Source: Bacteroidota bacterium
Lineage (GTDB): Bacteria > Bacteroidota > Bacteroidia > Chitinophagales > Saprospiraceae
Reading direction: 5' to 3'
Assembly (NCBI GenBank): GCA_003045895.1
Contig: PZPC01000006.1
Coordinates: forward strand, 62,001-126,000
Length of the DNA: 64,000 nucleotides
In this document: positions 1-8,205 of the stretch, in pieces
Position numbering within the stretch: the first letter of the stretch is position 1
Layout of the letters: each line of letters starts with the position of its first letter
The notes under the pieces: generated by a model
Databases searched by the model: none
What the model was told of the DNA's origin: nothing
Seen by the model: the letters and a program-made list of their open reading frames with translations, nothing else
Position numbers and translations under genes: made by a program

Positions 1-129
1 TAACATGGTTTTACCCATGCGTACAACCACCGAGCCATCGGCCTGGGCTGCAAGCTTGCCTGTTTCAATAACTACCTCACGTCCGTCAGGCAGGTTGAAA
101 GAGGTTGTGATAGGATTTCTTTGTCCCAT
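1..129 (-). CDS. pnp: Polyribonucleotide nucleotidyltransferase, N-terminal 43 residues (partial)
   Basis: The translation begins [16 protein letters not shown] and continues through a conserved stretch ending [10 protein letters not shown], which matches the start of the first RNase PH domain of PNPase. PNPase is the phosphorolytic 3'-5' exoribonuclease of mRNA decay. Only 43 codons are present because the gene runs off the left edge of the window. It lies downstream of rpsO on the same strand, the widespread rpsO-pnp order, but a strong hairpin terminator separates the two here, so pnp may depend on readthrough or its own promoter. Confidence 0.9.
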   Translation of the reverse strand, partial: MGQRNPITTSFNLPDGREVVIETGKLAAQADGSVVVRMGKTML

Positions 130-224
130 AATAAAATTTTGAGCGCAACTACATCGGGAATCGACCGCGCTCCTTAAAGTTCTATCTCCAAGCGCGTCAT
201 GATAGCAAAATGGTAGTCGCAATT

Positions 225-261
225 AAAAAAACGAAGCGCTGTTCCTGGTAGAACAGCGCTT
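225..261 (-). terminator. Rho-independent terminator of rpsO
   Basis: An 11-bp perfect stem (AAGCGCTGTTC / GAACAGCGCTT) with a 6-nt loop lies just after the rpsO stop codon. Read on the minus strand it is followed within two bases by seven T residues, the classic intrinsic terminator layout. It separates rpsO from pnp. Confidence 0.85.
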
Positions 262-275
262 TGCAGAGTATACTA

Positions 276-551
276 TTATTTACGGATACCTAACTTCTCG
301 ATCAAAGCACGATAGCCCTCGAGGTCTTTTTTAGCCAGGTAAGTCAGTAATTGCTTACGACGTCCAACCATTGTCAATAACGCTTTGCGACAAGCGTGAT
401 CCTTGTGGTGTTCCTTCAAGTGCTGGCTCAGCTCCTTGATACGGTAAGTGTACAAAGCGATCTGGCCTTCAGTGGAACCGGTGTTGGCTTGTGAGCCTCC
501 GTATTCGATGAAAATTTCCGCTTTCTTTTCTTTGGAAAGATAAACTGCCAT
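276..551 (-). CDS. rpsO: 30S ribosomal protein S15
   Basis: This 91-residue protein has the normal S15 length. It carries the H-x6-D-x-x-x-R-K-x-L-L core near residues 44-59 and the RRKQLLTYL segment at 64-72 that contacts 16S rRNA, and it ends in the typical IEKLGIRK tail. S15 is a primary binder of the central domain of 16S rRNA in the small subunit. It is transcribed on the minus strand ahead of pnp. A TATCTTTG -7 element lies about 90 bp upstream, and a strong terminator follows. Confidence 0.97.
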   Translation of the reverse strand: MAVYLSKEKKAEIFIEYGGSQANTGSTEGQIALYTYRIKELSQHLKEHHKDHACRKALLTMVGRRKQLLTYLAKKDLEGYRALIEKLGIRK

Positions 552-913
552 GTGGTTAAATTATGCCATTAGTGATTACAAGAATCAGTTATAGCGAGGT
601 AAAAAACAATTGATAAATTGGCTCCATAGCCAAACGGGGGCAAAGATAGTACTATTTTACGGCATAAAAAGCATTAAAATGACTATTTTATAACCCGCTT
701 GCGCAAGGCACCTTTTGATTAAATGCTATTTCAGGAAATCATTACCGCTAAAAGCAGAAAATTCCCTTTCTTTGCAGCCAAAGCAGGATAATAGTGCCCG
801 CTGGCAAACCAAGCGCGAGCAGGTTTGTTAAAAATTAAGTCCTTTTATAGAAGGGACACCAACTGAATCAAAGAGTATATCTATTTTATAATCAATTAGC
901 GAAAACTCGCTTT
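552..913. other. Divergent intergenic region between rpsO and pdhA
   Basis: This 362-bp AT-rich gap separates the minus-strand rpsO from the plus-strand pdhA. It holds a clear minus-strand -7 element (641-648) and a weaker plus-strand candidate, TTTCTTTG at 767-774. I see no open frame, tRNA or strong hairpin in it. Confidence 0.6.
641..648 (-). promoter_or_regulatory. Bacteroidota -7 element for rpsO
   Basis: On the minus strand the sequence reads TATCTTTG, an exact match to the TAnnTTTG consensus of the Bacteroidota primary sigma factor. It gives a leader of roughly 80 nt for rpsO. No convincing -33 TTG is seen at the expected spacing. Confidence 0.55.
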
Positions 914-1945
914 ATGGCAACAGCAACACCGACCAAGAAAAGGGAGAGCAAAAAAACGGCAACTACCTATAGCAAGGAGCAGTACCTGGAATGGTATACC
1001 CTTATGTTGCGCATCCGGAAATTTGAACAAAAAGCCCTGATGGCCTATGGCCAGCAGAAGGTTCGTGGTTTTTGCCACGTATATATTGGCCAGGAAGCAG
1101 TCGCAGCGGGTATTGAGTCCGCCCTGATCCCGGGTGATGGTATTGTTACCGCTTATCGCCAGCACGGTACGGCTATTGGCCGGGGGATTTCCACCAAGGC
1201 CGCGATGGCTGAACTTTTTGGCAAAGCCACGGGGGTGAACAAAGGCAAAGGTGGTTCGATGCACTTTATGAGTAAAGCGCACAACTACTATGGTGGTAAT
1301 GGAATAGTAGGTGCACAAATCCCTATTGGTACGGGGATTGCTTTCGCCGAAAAATACAAGGGCACGAATAACCTTTGTGTGACGATGTTCGGCGACGGCG
1401 CTGCTCGTCAGGGTGCCCTACACGAAGCCTTCAACATGGCGATGACCTGGAAGCTGCCCGTACTCTACATTCTGGAGAATAACGGCTACGCTATGGGAAC
1501 TTCGATCAGTCGCACCTCCAATGTGGTGGACATGGTAAAGCTGGGTTTATCTTACGAAATGCCCAGTGAATCTGTTGACGGTATGGATCCTGCCGCAGTT
1601 CACGATGCTATTTCCCGGGCAGCAGCGCACATTCGTGCAGGAAAAGGGCCCTTTTACCTGGAGATTCGAACTTATCGCTACAAAGGCCACTCCGTTTCAG
1701 ATCCGGCTAAATACCGGACCAAAGAAGAAGTGAAAGAATACGAAGGCCGCGATCCGATTAAAGTTACCGAAAAACATATGCTTGCCAATAAGTTGGCCAC
1801 AGCAGCGGAGATAGAAGCCATCAAGACAGCGGTGAATGAGGAAATTGACGAGGCCTACGAATTTGCCGAAGCGTCTCCCCTACCCGATGCTTCCGAACTG
1901 TACACGGACAACTACACGCAAGCAGATTATCCTTACCTGACCTAA
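914..1945 (+). CDS. pdhA: Pyruvate dehydrogenase E1 component, alpha subunit
   Basis: This 343-residue protein has the thiamine diphosphate motif from GDG (160-162) to NN (189-190), the E1-alpha segment DGIVTAYRQHG (75-85) and a C-terminal phosphorylation-loop-like region YKGHSVSDP (256-264). The first 20 residues are a basic, low-complexity extension. With E1 beta, which is not in this window, it would decarboxylate pyruvate and reductively acetylate the lipoyl group of E2. The E1 beta and E2 genes are not adjacent, so the complex is encoded at split loci. A hairpin with a T-run follows the stop codon. A branched-chain 2-oxo acid E1 is the alternative but fits less well. Confidence 0.92.
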   Translation: MATATPTKKRESKKTATTYSKEQYLEWYTLMLRIRKFEQKALMAYGQQKVRGFCHVYIGQEAVAAGIESALIPGDGIVTAYRQHGTAIGRGISTKAAMAELFGKATGVNKGKGGSMHFMSKAHNYYGGNGIVGAQIPIGTGIAFAEKYKGTNNLCVTMFGDGAARQGALHEAFNMAMTWKLPVLYILENNGYAMGTSISRTSNVVDMVKLGLSYEMPSESVDGMDPAAVHDAISRAAAHIRAGKGPFYLEIRTYRYKGHSVSDPAKYRTKEEVKEYEGRDPIKVTEKHMLANKLATAAEIEAIKTAVNEEIDEAYEFAEASPLPDASELYTDNYTQADYPYLT

Positions 1946-1964
1946 GCCAGCCGAGAAAGCAGAT

Positions 1965-2020
1965 CAGGAACAAGAGCGATTTAAATTAGTCGGATAACTT
2001 GTTCTTGCTGCCGCTTTTTT
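1965..2020 (+). terminator. Terminator after pdhA
   Basis: CAGGAACAAG (1965-1974) pairs with CTTGTTCTTG (1998-2007), and a six-T run follows at about 2015-2020. The hairpin sits directly against the -7 element of the next gene, so the pdhA terminator and the next promoter are nested. Confidence 0.6.
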
Positions 2021-2023
2021 ATC

Positions 2024-2031
2024 TATCTTTG
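2024..2031 (+). promoter_or_regulatory. -7 element for the TPR gene
   Basis: TATCTTTG matches TAnnTTTG exactly and lies 35 nt before the ATG. A TTG at 1999-2001 is a possible -33 element with 22 nt spacing. Confidence 0.55.
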
Positions 2032-2065
2032 CGGGGTTTTAAAATTGACCAAGTAAAAAGCAACA

Positions 2066-2752
2066 ATGGCAAAGGAAAACAAAGGCAAATCACCAAGCGA
2101 AGAGACGCTGGCAAATGCTGCAGAAAAGCGATCGATCACCGACCTTTTCGAAGATAACAGAAACACAATCACCTACATTCTTATCGGAATTTTGGTGCTG
2201 GTAGCAGGTTATTTGCTCTACCGCAACATGGTATTGATCCCGAAAGAGAAAGAAGCTATTGAGCAAATGGCCCAGGCGCAATTGCAATTCGAACGCGATT
2301 CGTTTGCACTGGCCCTAACCAATCCTGCTCCTGGATTTATGGGATTTGTTGATTTGGCTAAAGAGTACAGTGGCACCAAAGCTGGCAACCTGTCGCTTTA
2401 TTACGCGGGGATCAGCTATTTACAAGTTGGCCAGTTCGCAGCTGCAATTGACTACCTCCAGGACTTTAGTCCTGTTGGTGATGTAACGCCAGCTATGAAG
2501 GCAGGTGCCCTGGGTGATGCCTACTCCGAAACCAACGATTTCGACCAGGCACTTTCTCAGTACAGCAAAGCAGCCAATAAAACCAATAATGCCCTGGTGG
2601 CAGCTTATTACCTGAAAAAACTGGGTATGCTCAGTGAACGTCAGGGCGACCTGAAAGCAGCTCGCGATGCCTACCAGACCATCAAAGACAAATACTTTGA
2701 TACGCCGGTAGCAACAGATATTGACAAATACCTGGTGCGCGTTCAAGGCTAA
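2066..2752 (+). CDS. TPR-containing single-pass membrane protein (YfgM-like)
   Basis: This 228-residue protein has a charged cytoplasmic N-terminus, one hydrophobic segment at about 35-52, and a C-terminal region of helical repeats of TPR type (for example ALGDAYSETNDFDQALSQYSKA). The layout resembles the YfgM/UPF0070 family, which anchors a TPR domain in the inner membrane and works with periplasmic chaperones and the Sec translocon. That role is family knowledge and is not shown here. It has its own promoter and a strong terminator, so it appears monocistronic between pdhA and ribH. Confidence 0.75.
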   Translation: MAKENKGKSPSEETLANAAEKRSITDLFEDNRNTITYILIGILVLVAGYLLYRNMVLIPKEKEAIEQMAQAQLQFERDSFALALTNPAPGFMGFVDLAKEYSGTKAGNLSLYYAGISYLQVGQFAAAIDYLQDFSPVGDVTPAMKAGALGDAYSETNDFDQALSQYSKAANKTNNALVAAYYLKKLGMLSERQGDLKAARDAYQTIKDKYFDTPVATDIDKYLVRVQG

Positions 2753-2774
2753 TTAACGCGCCGGTAAACGAATT

Positions 2775-2812
2775 AAAAAGGTAAGCTGTTTAGTAATAGC
2801 TTACCTTTTTTA
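2775..2812 (+). terminator. Intrinsic terminator after the TPR gene
   Basis: AAAAAGGTAAGCT (2775-2787) and AGCTTACCTTTTT (2798-2810) form a perfect 13-bp stem with a 10-nt loop, with U-rich sequence on the descending arm. It lies 28 bp before the ribH start. Confidence 0.88.
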
Positions 2813-2840
2813 TTGCTTGATCTAACCATAATTCTACCCT

Positions 2841-3359
2841 ATGGCCAGCACCCTGAAGAACCTGTCCACCTACGATCCGTCGAGCATGCCAACGGCTACG
2901 GAAATGACTTTCGGCATCGTTGTATCCGATTGGAACGAAAAAATAACCCATGCGCTTTACGAAGGCTGTTTGAACACCCTCCTGGAACACGGTGCAAAGG
3001 AAGACAACATCCATACCGTGCAGGTACCGGGAGCCTTTGAACTGCCCATTGGAGCCCGTTTACTGGCTGGCCACCACAATTGTGATGCGGTAATCTGCCT
3101 GGGTTGTGTAATCAAAGGGGAAACATCCCACAACGAATACATCAACATGTCGGTTGCTCAGGGCTTAACCAACATGAGCCTGACCAGTGGCCAGCCTTTT
3201 ATTTTTGGCTTGCTCACCACCAATGACGAACAGCAGGCGCTCGATCGTGCGGGGGGCCAACACGGGAACAAGGGGGTGGAAGCTGCCACTACCGCTATCC
3301 GGATGGCTGCGCTGCGGAAAGACTTGAAGCAGGCAGGAAAGGGTAAGATTGGATATTAG
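2841..3359 (+). CDS. ribH: 6,7-dimethyl-8-ribityllumazine synthase
   Basis: This 172-residue protein carries the lumazine synthase signatures: a substrate-binding loop near DWNEKIT (30-36), VPGAFELP (62-69), the CLGCVIKGETSHNEY segment (86-100) with the catalytic-loop His97, and the C-terminal NKGVEAA (144-150). It condenses 5-amino-6-ribitylaminouracil with dihydroxybutanone phosphate, the penultimate step of riboflavin synthesis. The N-terminal 20 residues are an extension. No FMN riboswitch is visible upstream, only the terminator of the previous gene, and the other rib genes are not in this window. Confidence 0.95.
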   Translation: MASTLKNLSTYDPSSMPTATEMTFGIVVSDWNEKITHALYEGCLNTLLEHGAKEDNIHTVQVPGAFELPIGARLLAGHHNCDAVICLGCVIKGETSHNEYINMSVAQGLTNMSLTSGQPFIFGLLTTNDEQQALDRAGGQHGNKGVEAATTAIRMAALRKDLKQAGKGKIGY

Positions 3360-3365
3360 GGAGAG

Positions 3366-3393
3366 GTGGAAAAGTGTGAAAGTGGAAAAGTGT
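3366..3393. repeat. Direct repeat of a 12-mer after ribH
   Basis: The 12-mer GTGGAAAAGTGT occurs twice (3366-3377 and 3382-3393), offset by 16 bp in a purine-rich stretch between the ribH stop and the terminator. Its function is unknown, and it may be only low-complexity sequence. Confidence 0.6.
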
Positions 3394-3426
3394 AAAGGGG
3401 AAAAACCCTGGACCAAACTTCTCCCG

Positions 3427-3490
3427 TGACTGATCAAAAAAAGTGGCCAGTTTTGCTTCATTGCAAAACTGGCCACTTTACGATCAGTCA
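3427..3490. terminator. Long bidirectional terminator between ribH and the OmpA gene
   Basis: A 64-bp inverted repeat. The outer arms are TGACTGATC and GATCAGTCA, and the inner arms AAAGTGGCCAGTTTTGC and GCAAAACTGGCCACTTT enclose a 6-nt loop. A-rich sequence on one side and T-rich on the other suit termination in both directions, as expected between convergent genes. Confidence 0.85.
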
Positions 3491-3509
3491 TTTAAAGCTT
3501 ATCCCAGGG

Positions 3510-5051
3510 TTACTGAATAATCAGGTCAAACTCTACCCGTCGATTAAGCGTGCGGCCCGAGGCACTGGAGTTGGGGGCAATGGGGTAATCTTCGCCAAAG
3601 CCATCGAAGGTCATTTTAGATGCCTTGGAACCTTTGGAAAGCAAGTATTCGTAGCAAGCGGCGGCACGTGCTTCCGACAATTCCTGGTTCTTTTTGGCAT
3701 CGCCTACGTTATCCGTGTGGCCCGCAATCCGCAGTTGGTAAGCTGGATAACGCTTCATAATATCCGCAATCTGATCCAGAATACTATAAGATTCGGGTTT
3801 AATAATGGCGCTGCCGGTTTCAAATTGTACCGCACGCATGGCCAGGCTGAGGACATCCTTGACCGACTCTTCGATCTCCGGGCAGCCCTTATTGGTCGTC
3901 AATCCTGCTTCTTCCGGACAGCGGTCATCAGCATCCATGATTCCATCACCATCGGTATCGGGGCAGCCACTATATGGCCCTGCTATTTTCGGGCAACGGT
4001 CATCGGCATCCCGCACCCCATCACCATCGGTGTCGGGGCAGCCTTGGGTGGCGGCTGTTCCCGCCTGATCCGGGCACTGGTCATCCTCATCCAGCACACC
4101 GTCTTCGTCGCGATCACTGCCTGGGCAGCCATTGTTGGCGGCCAGTCCGGCTTCGGTGGGGCAATTGTCGACACCATCGTGTAAGCCATCACCGTCCGTA
4201 TCCGGGCAACCTGCCATTTCCGGGCTTCCCGCAACCGTTGGGCACAAGTCTGCAGCATTCGCCACTCCGTCTCCATCCGTATCCGGACAGCCTTGCAGCG
4301 CCGCCAGCCCCGCTTCTTCCGGGCAAGCGTCTTCGGTGTCAATGACCCCATCGTTATCCGTGTCCGGACAACCGTTGGTAGCCACAGAGCCAGCAGCGGT
4401 GGGGCAAGCATCGTCCTTATTGGCAATGCCGTCGTTGTCGGTATCCGGGCAACCGTTGGTTTTGGGGGTTCCAAAAATTTCCGGACACTCATCGTTCCCA
4501 TCCAGGATGCCATCGCCATCGGTGTCTACCTGACCAAACTGGTACAAATAACCCAGACCCAGCTGTAAGTTATTGCGGGCCTCAGCAGCTGAGGAGCGGT
4601 ATTCCCCCTGTAAAGTCAGAAAAGAATTCTTGCCCATCATGTAGTTAAAACCAAGCCCGAGCGGTATTTGTACATTGCCATTATCCAGGTTCTCCAAAAC
4701 ATAACCAATCCCCCCCAAAAGGTAGGGGTTTAAGCGGTTGGTCGTACCGGCTGGAAAAAAGTGGATCAGCCCATCCAAACTGGTAATATTCCTGTTTTGG
4801 CGATCCCCCTCGACATTGGCAACACCGATTTTTAAGGGTATTGCTACCCCGAAATTTTTCATCAACATATACCGATAAACAACCTCCAGGCCAAAAGTTT
4901 GGTCCAATTCGACGTCATTTGGTGTTCCGTAATCAATGCCTAATACTTTGGCAGAAATAGCGTGCCGATCAAAATTGACTTCCTGGGTATATCCTGACAA
5001 AGACAGTAACAGGATCAATAACAGGGTCGAGAATTTTATTTTTATGTTCAT
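3510..5051 (-). CDS. OmpA-family outer membrane protein with eight thrombospondin type 3 repeats
   Basis: This 513-residue protein has a signal peptide (1-22), an N-terminal beta-barrel-like domain (about 25-170), eight calcium-binding TSP3 repeats of the DTDGDGxxDxxDxCP type (176-391), and a C-terminal OmpA peptidoglycan-binding domain (about 402-513). The last includes the GHTDNVGD motif and an Arg-rich end (GRTLNRRVEFD). The family ties the outer membrane to the cell wall, and the repeats make a rigid Ca-dependent spacer. It follows a T9SS cargo gene on the same strand with a 53-bp gap, so the two may be co-transcribed. The repeat block is a likely site of copy-number variation. Confidence 0.92.
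   Translation of the reverse strand: MNIKIKFSTLLLILLLSLSGYTQEVNFDRHAISAKVLGIDYGTPNDVELDQTFGLEVVYRYMLMKNFGVAIPLKIGVANVEGDRQNRNITSLDGLIHFFPAGTTNRLNPYLLGGIGYVLENLDNGNVQIPLGLGFNYMMGKNSFLTLQGEYRSSAAEARNNLQLGLGYLYQFGQVDTDGDGILDGNDECPEIFGTPKTNGCPDTDNDGIANKDDACPTAAGSVATNGCPDTDNDGVIDTEDACPEEAGLAALQGCPDTDGDGVANAADLCPTVAGSPEMAGCPDTDGDGLHDGVDNCPTEAGLAANNGCPGSDRDEDGVLDEDDQCPDQAGTAATQGCPDTDGDGVRDADDRCPKIAGPYSGCPDTDGDGIMDADDRCPEEAGLTTNKGCPEIEESVKDVLSLAMRAVQFETGSAIIKPESYSILDQIADIMKRYPAYQLRIAGHTDNVGDAKKNQELSEARAAACYEYLLSKGSKASKMTFDGFGEDYPIAPNSSASGRTLNRRVEFDLIIQ
3879..4526 (-). repeat. Tandem TSP3-coding repeats inside the OmpA gene
   Basis: About 650 bp encode eight copies of a roughly 25-28 residue unit. 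Seven begin DTDxDG and the sixth has an altered start (GSDRDEDG). Their opposite strand is also open because of the codon bias, but this is coding repeat DNA and not a non-coding array. Confidence 0.85.
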
Positions 5052-5104
5052 ATTTGTGTAGTTTTCAATAATACCAGCCCAATTACCAGGAACCAGGTCC
5101 GTAA

Positions 5105-6889
5105 TCAGGACTTAATAAGCATTCCCGTTTTTTCAGTTTGCCCGGAAGCTGCTTGCAATTGGTAAAAATACATGCCAGCAGGCAAAAACCCTAATTCCAA
5201 CCGCGCATTGTCCGGCAGCAGCATTTGCTGGGCAACGATCCGTCCGAAGGCATCGTACAACACCAACGTAATGGGCTTGAGCGCAGGACCATCAACGTAT
5301 AAAAAGTTTTGTACCGGATTGGGGTACAAACGCCAGGTCTCCGACTCTATTGGATCTTCCACCGGCGTTGAGCAGGCTAAATTCGGGTCATATTCCGCAG
5401 CAATAGTAGCCAGTGCACTGCACCCCGTATTATTGTCCAAGATGATAAGGGTATAATTTCCCGCAGCTTCGGCACATAATAACAGACTAGTAGCAGCAGG
5501 GATCGGTTCTCCTGCGTATAGCCAGTTGAACGAAAAATCTTGCGGAAGGTTACCCTCATCGGTCATTCTCAGCAAGTTGCCATTTTGGGACAAAGTGAAA
5601 GGCGATGGATTGGGGCTAAAAGCCACCGTTACGGGAGCAGCGGTTGCCTGGCAGCCCGCGGGAGAAGTATAGGTTACCCAGTAGCTACCGGCCTGGTCGA
5701 CGGTTAAATTAGGACCCGTAGCTGCAACAACCAGCATACTGTCCTGGTACCAGGTAAGCCCATCGGCGTAACTCGCCGCCAATTGCAAAGTTGTTCCTGC
5801 GCAATAAGGGGCCTCCGTTTCAATGACCAGGCTAGGCTGGGCCGGGATTTCGTAAACGGTGATCGTATCCACAGTGCGGATGGTGTCGACCGGATGGATC
5901 AGGGTAATGTCGACCAACAGATCGCCAGCACTCAGCGGTCCGGAAAGGGTACGGTTGAAATTAATGATCCCGCAAAGGTCATCCGCGCCATCAATACCCC
6001 CGTCGTCGTCAATGACGTGAAGTTCGTAGTTTCCCTCCTCGATGGGAATGAATACCTGATACGTAATGGGAAGGGTGGCATTACTGACAATAGGAGCAGT
6101 AAAAACGTATTCTCCGTCAGGGCCAAACAAATCGAATTTCAGATCAGGCCGGGTAAGCAAGTCCGTACAGGGCGTCTGGCTGATGACCACCTGGGTCATG
6201 AAAAAACCGGCTGTATCGACAATGGCTTCGTAATTAACGGCGTATTCTCCCGGGCTGGAGAACGTTTGGTCCTCCGGATTTTCGGCAGTGGTTGCATTGC
6301 CATTGCCAAAAAACCACAGGTAGCTGAAGCCAGGGTTTCCGCCGGAAGGAATGTTATTGATAAAGGAAGCCGTTACGGTTCCACAACCGGTACTGTTGAC
6401 CAGCGTAAAACCTTCACCGATTGATTGTGCGGGCTCAATAAGCAGCGGAAAAGCAATGGCGGTTTGGGTCGTAATAAAAGAAATGCGCGCCTCAATCACC
6501 ACTTCGATGGTATAAAGGCCAGGTAGTAGCGGCGTACCGCAAAATTTGACACAGCCGTCGGTTTCTTCCTGCACCGGAAAAATCAACTGGCTGGCTTCCC
6601 AACTCAATCCGGGCGGCAAACCAGCTACGGCCAGAATGGTTATCTCATCAATGTTCAGCCCGGCAGGTATACTGGGGTCAGTAGCGTTGACGGGGGTGGT
6701 ACTCTTCGGGAGCCGGAAGCTCAGGTCTTCATCGTAATAACGACTCGCCTCCCCGGCTGGCGCTGTTCCCAGAAAAATGGTATCGGCAGGAAGCACCGGT
6801 AAATCCACCACGCATCCGGGGCAACCCGATTGAGCGGCTAAAAAATGTACACTGCCTAAAAGCAGCAATAGGAATAGATTTCGCAACAT
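5105..6889 (-). CDS. T9SS cargo protein with PKD/Ig-like domains
   Basis: This 594-residue protein begins with a signal peptide (1-19, cut near LAAQ). It continues with a Cys-containing N-terminal domain, a PKD-like segment (SYLWFFGNG followed by SPGEYAVNY), an Ig-like segment around APYCAGTTLQL, and a C-terminal type A sorting domain of about 75 residues (LYPNPVQNFLYV to the end). Such proteins leave by the type IX system and are anchored or released at the surface. No catalytic motif is seen, so an adhesive or structural role is inferred. Its N-terminal half resembles the next cargo gene in layout, suggesting tandem paralogues. Confidence 0.85.
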   Translation of the reverse strand: MLRNLFLLLLLGSVHFLAAQSGCPGCVVDLPVLPADTIFLGTAPAGEASRYYDEDLSFRLPKSTTPVNATDPSIPAGLNIDEITILAVAGLPPGLSWEASQLIFPVQEETDGCVKFCGTPLLPGLYTIEVVIEARISFITTQTAIAFPLLIEPAQSIGEGFTLVNSTGCGTVTASFINNIPSGGNPGFSYLWFFGNGNATTAENPEDQTFSSPGEYAVNYEAIVDTAGFFMTQVVISQTPCTDLLTRPDLKFDLFGPDGEYVFTAPIVSNATLPITYQVFIPIEEGNYELHVIDDDGGIDGADDLCGIINFNRTLSGPLSAGDLLVDITLIHPVDTIRTVDTITVYEIPAQPSLVIETEAPYCAGTTLQLAASYADGLTWYQDSMLVVAATGPNLTVDQAGSYWVTYTSPAGCQATAAPVTVAFSPNPSPFTLSQNGNLLRMTDEGNLPQDFSFNWLYAGEPIPAATSLLLCAEAAGNYTLIILDNNTGCSALATIAAEYDPNLACSTPVEDPIESETWRLYPNPVQNFLYVDGPALKPITLVLYDAFGRIVAQQMLLPDNARLELGFLPAGMYFYQLQAASGQTEKTGMLIKS

Positions 6890-7046
6890 AATTTCTACTG
6901 TTTATGGGCGGAGAAAAGTAGATAGTTCCAGTAGAACGATAAGGAAGTATCAAAAATCCTTATCTGTGGACGATTGTTTTAACAAACGTCACGCATAACA
7001 GGCTGTTGCAAGGAGTGGAAAACAAAACCGTGGTAAAAGAAGAAGG

Positions 7047-7090
7047 AGGAGGACGACCCGTCTCTGGGCGTTGAAGCGGGTCGTCCCTCC
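7047..7090 (-). terminator. Hairpin after the 266-residue T9SS cargo gene
   Basis: GGAGGACGACCCG pairs with CGGGTCGTCCCTCC with one bulge and a loop of about 17 nt. It lies about 30 bp past the stop codon on the minus strand, and the following minus-strand sequence is pyrimidine-rich. Confidence 0.6.
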
Positions 7091-7120
7091 GTTATTTTAG
7101 TTTCCTTTTACCAAAAAACA

Positions 7121-7921
7121 CTAGCGTTGGATCAACAAACGACCAGAAGCCGCCTGATCGCCTTGCTGAAGGCTAAAAATGTACATGCCAACAGGCAGGT
7201 CACTGCCATCGAACTCGAAGTTGTTCTGGCCCGCGGCAAAATTCAGGGTCTTTTGCTGAACCTGAATGCCGATGGCATTGAAAACCCGCAAGTTGTAGGC
7301 ACCTCCCTGAGGAAGATCAACGGCGATCTGGGTGATCTCGCTGAACGGATTGGGTTGGATGCGCAGACCGAAAGCATTCTCGACAATGTTCTCGGTACCT
7401 ACCAGGCAGTTGGGGCTGCCTGCGGGCTGAACCGTAAAAAAGTAATTACCAGCTACCAGCGAACCATCGGGCAAGGTGTAAGGCAAAGTGCCTAAGCCCG
7501 TGCTAATGAGGACGTTGATTTTGAGGTCGTGCACCCCTACATCAGCAGCGGTGGCAGTGCCGTAAATCTGAATGCAACCCGGATCGGAAGGCGTGAACAC
7601 ACAATTGGGTGGATTACAGGAATAATCGAAAGCAGCAGGTAAATTGGTGATTCCCTGATCCGTTACCTGCACCTGGGTAATTGCAATTTCAGAGGTGCCA
7701 ATGGTGATGGTATTGGGGATGTTCACCTGGATGGTCGTTTCGTAATACCCGTCCACGCAGGCGGTGTCCTGGATACCGCGTTCAGGAAAATCTGCCTGGT
7801 AGGGCAAAGGAGAAACAATGACCGAATCCGGCAGTGACGTATCCACATCACAAGTTTGTGCCTGGAGCTGAAGTCCCCAGCCCAGGAGTAAAAAAATTGG
7901 TAAAAGGAAAAATCTTTTCAT
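7121..7921 (-). CDS. Small T9SS cargo protein
   Basis: This 266-residue protein starts at the ATG that opens the signal peptide (MKRFFLLPIFLLLGW, cut near LQAQ). An upstream in-frame start would add 14 residues that do not fit a signal peptide. The mature part has cysteines and ends in a type A sorting domain (IQPNPFSEITQI to GRLLIQR). The arrangement of an early Cys segment, an Ig-like beta domain and the tail parallels the 594-residue neighbour. There is no recognisable enzyme motif. It is divergent from the TonB receptor gene. Confidence 0.8.
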   Translation of the reverse strand: MKRFFLLPIFLLLGWGLQLQAQTCDVDTSLPDSVIVSPLPYQADFPERGIQDTACVDGYYETTIQVNIPNTITIGTSEIAITQVQVTDQGITNLPAAFDYSCNPPNCVFTPSDPGCIQIYGTATAADVGVHDLKINVLISTGLGTLPYTLPDGSLVAGNYFFTVQPAGSPNCLVGTENIVENAFGLRIQPNPFSEITQIAVDLPQGGAYNLRVFNAIGIQVQQKTLNFAAGQNNFEFDGSDLPVGMYIFSLQQGDQAASGRLLIQR

Positions 7922-8171
7922 TAGTATTGGTTTAATTGAGTCGCAATATTGCCTATTTTTCACGATAGTTTAAAGTATCATCCGGTAATTTTCTTGAGAA
8001 AAGACTTGAATTAGACAAGGAAATTTCAAATAATTCCAACAAACTACTATATTGCAGCCACAATGGCAATGCCATAGTTCCCTTTATTTTTTTTTGCAAC
8101 TCCCTACACTTCTCCTTCCTTTTCGGGATAAAACCCGAATACCATGCCCTTCCCTGGCGCACTTGCTGTAT

Positions 8172-8188
8172 TTATAAAACTTTTATAA
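8172..8188. promoter_or_regulatory. 17-bp perfect palindrome upstream of the TonB receptor
   Basis: TTATAAAA-C-TTTTATAA is an exact inverted repeat with a single central base, ending 17 nt before the receptor ATG. It could be an operator or a melted promoter element. The regulator is unknown. Confidence 0.45.
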
Positions 8189-8205
8189 CTGCCAAATTAT
8201 CTATT

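Noticed and set aside
2753-2840. FMN riboswitch before ribH
   Set aside because: The short gap holds only the terminator hairpin of the previous gene, with no room for and no sequence of the FMN aptamer.
3879-4526. Regularly spaced repeats that resemble a CRISPR or other non-coding array
   Set aside because: They are the coding repeats of the TSP3 domains in the OmpA-family gene. The units lie in frame, vary at codon third positions and have no unique spacers.
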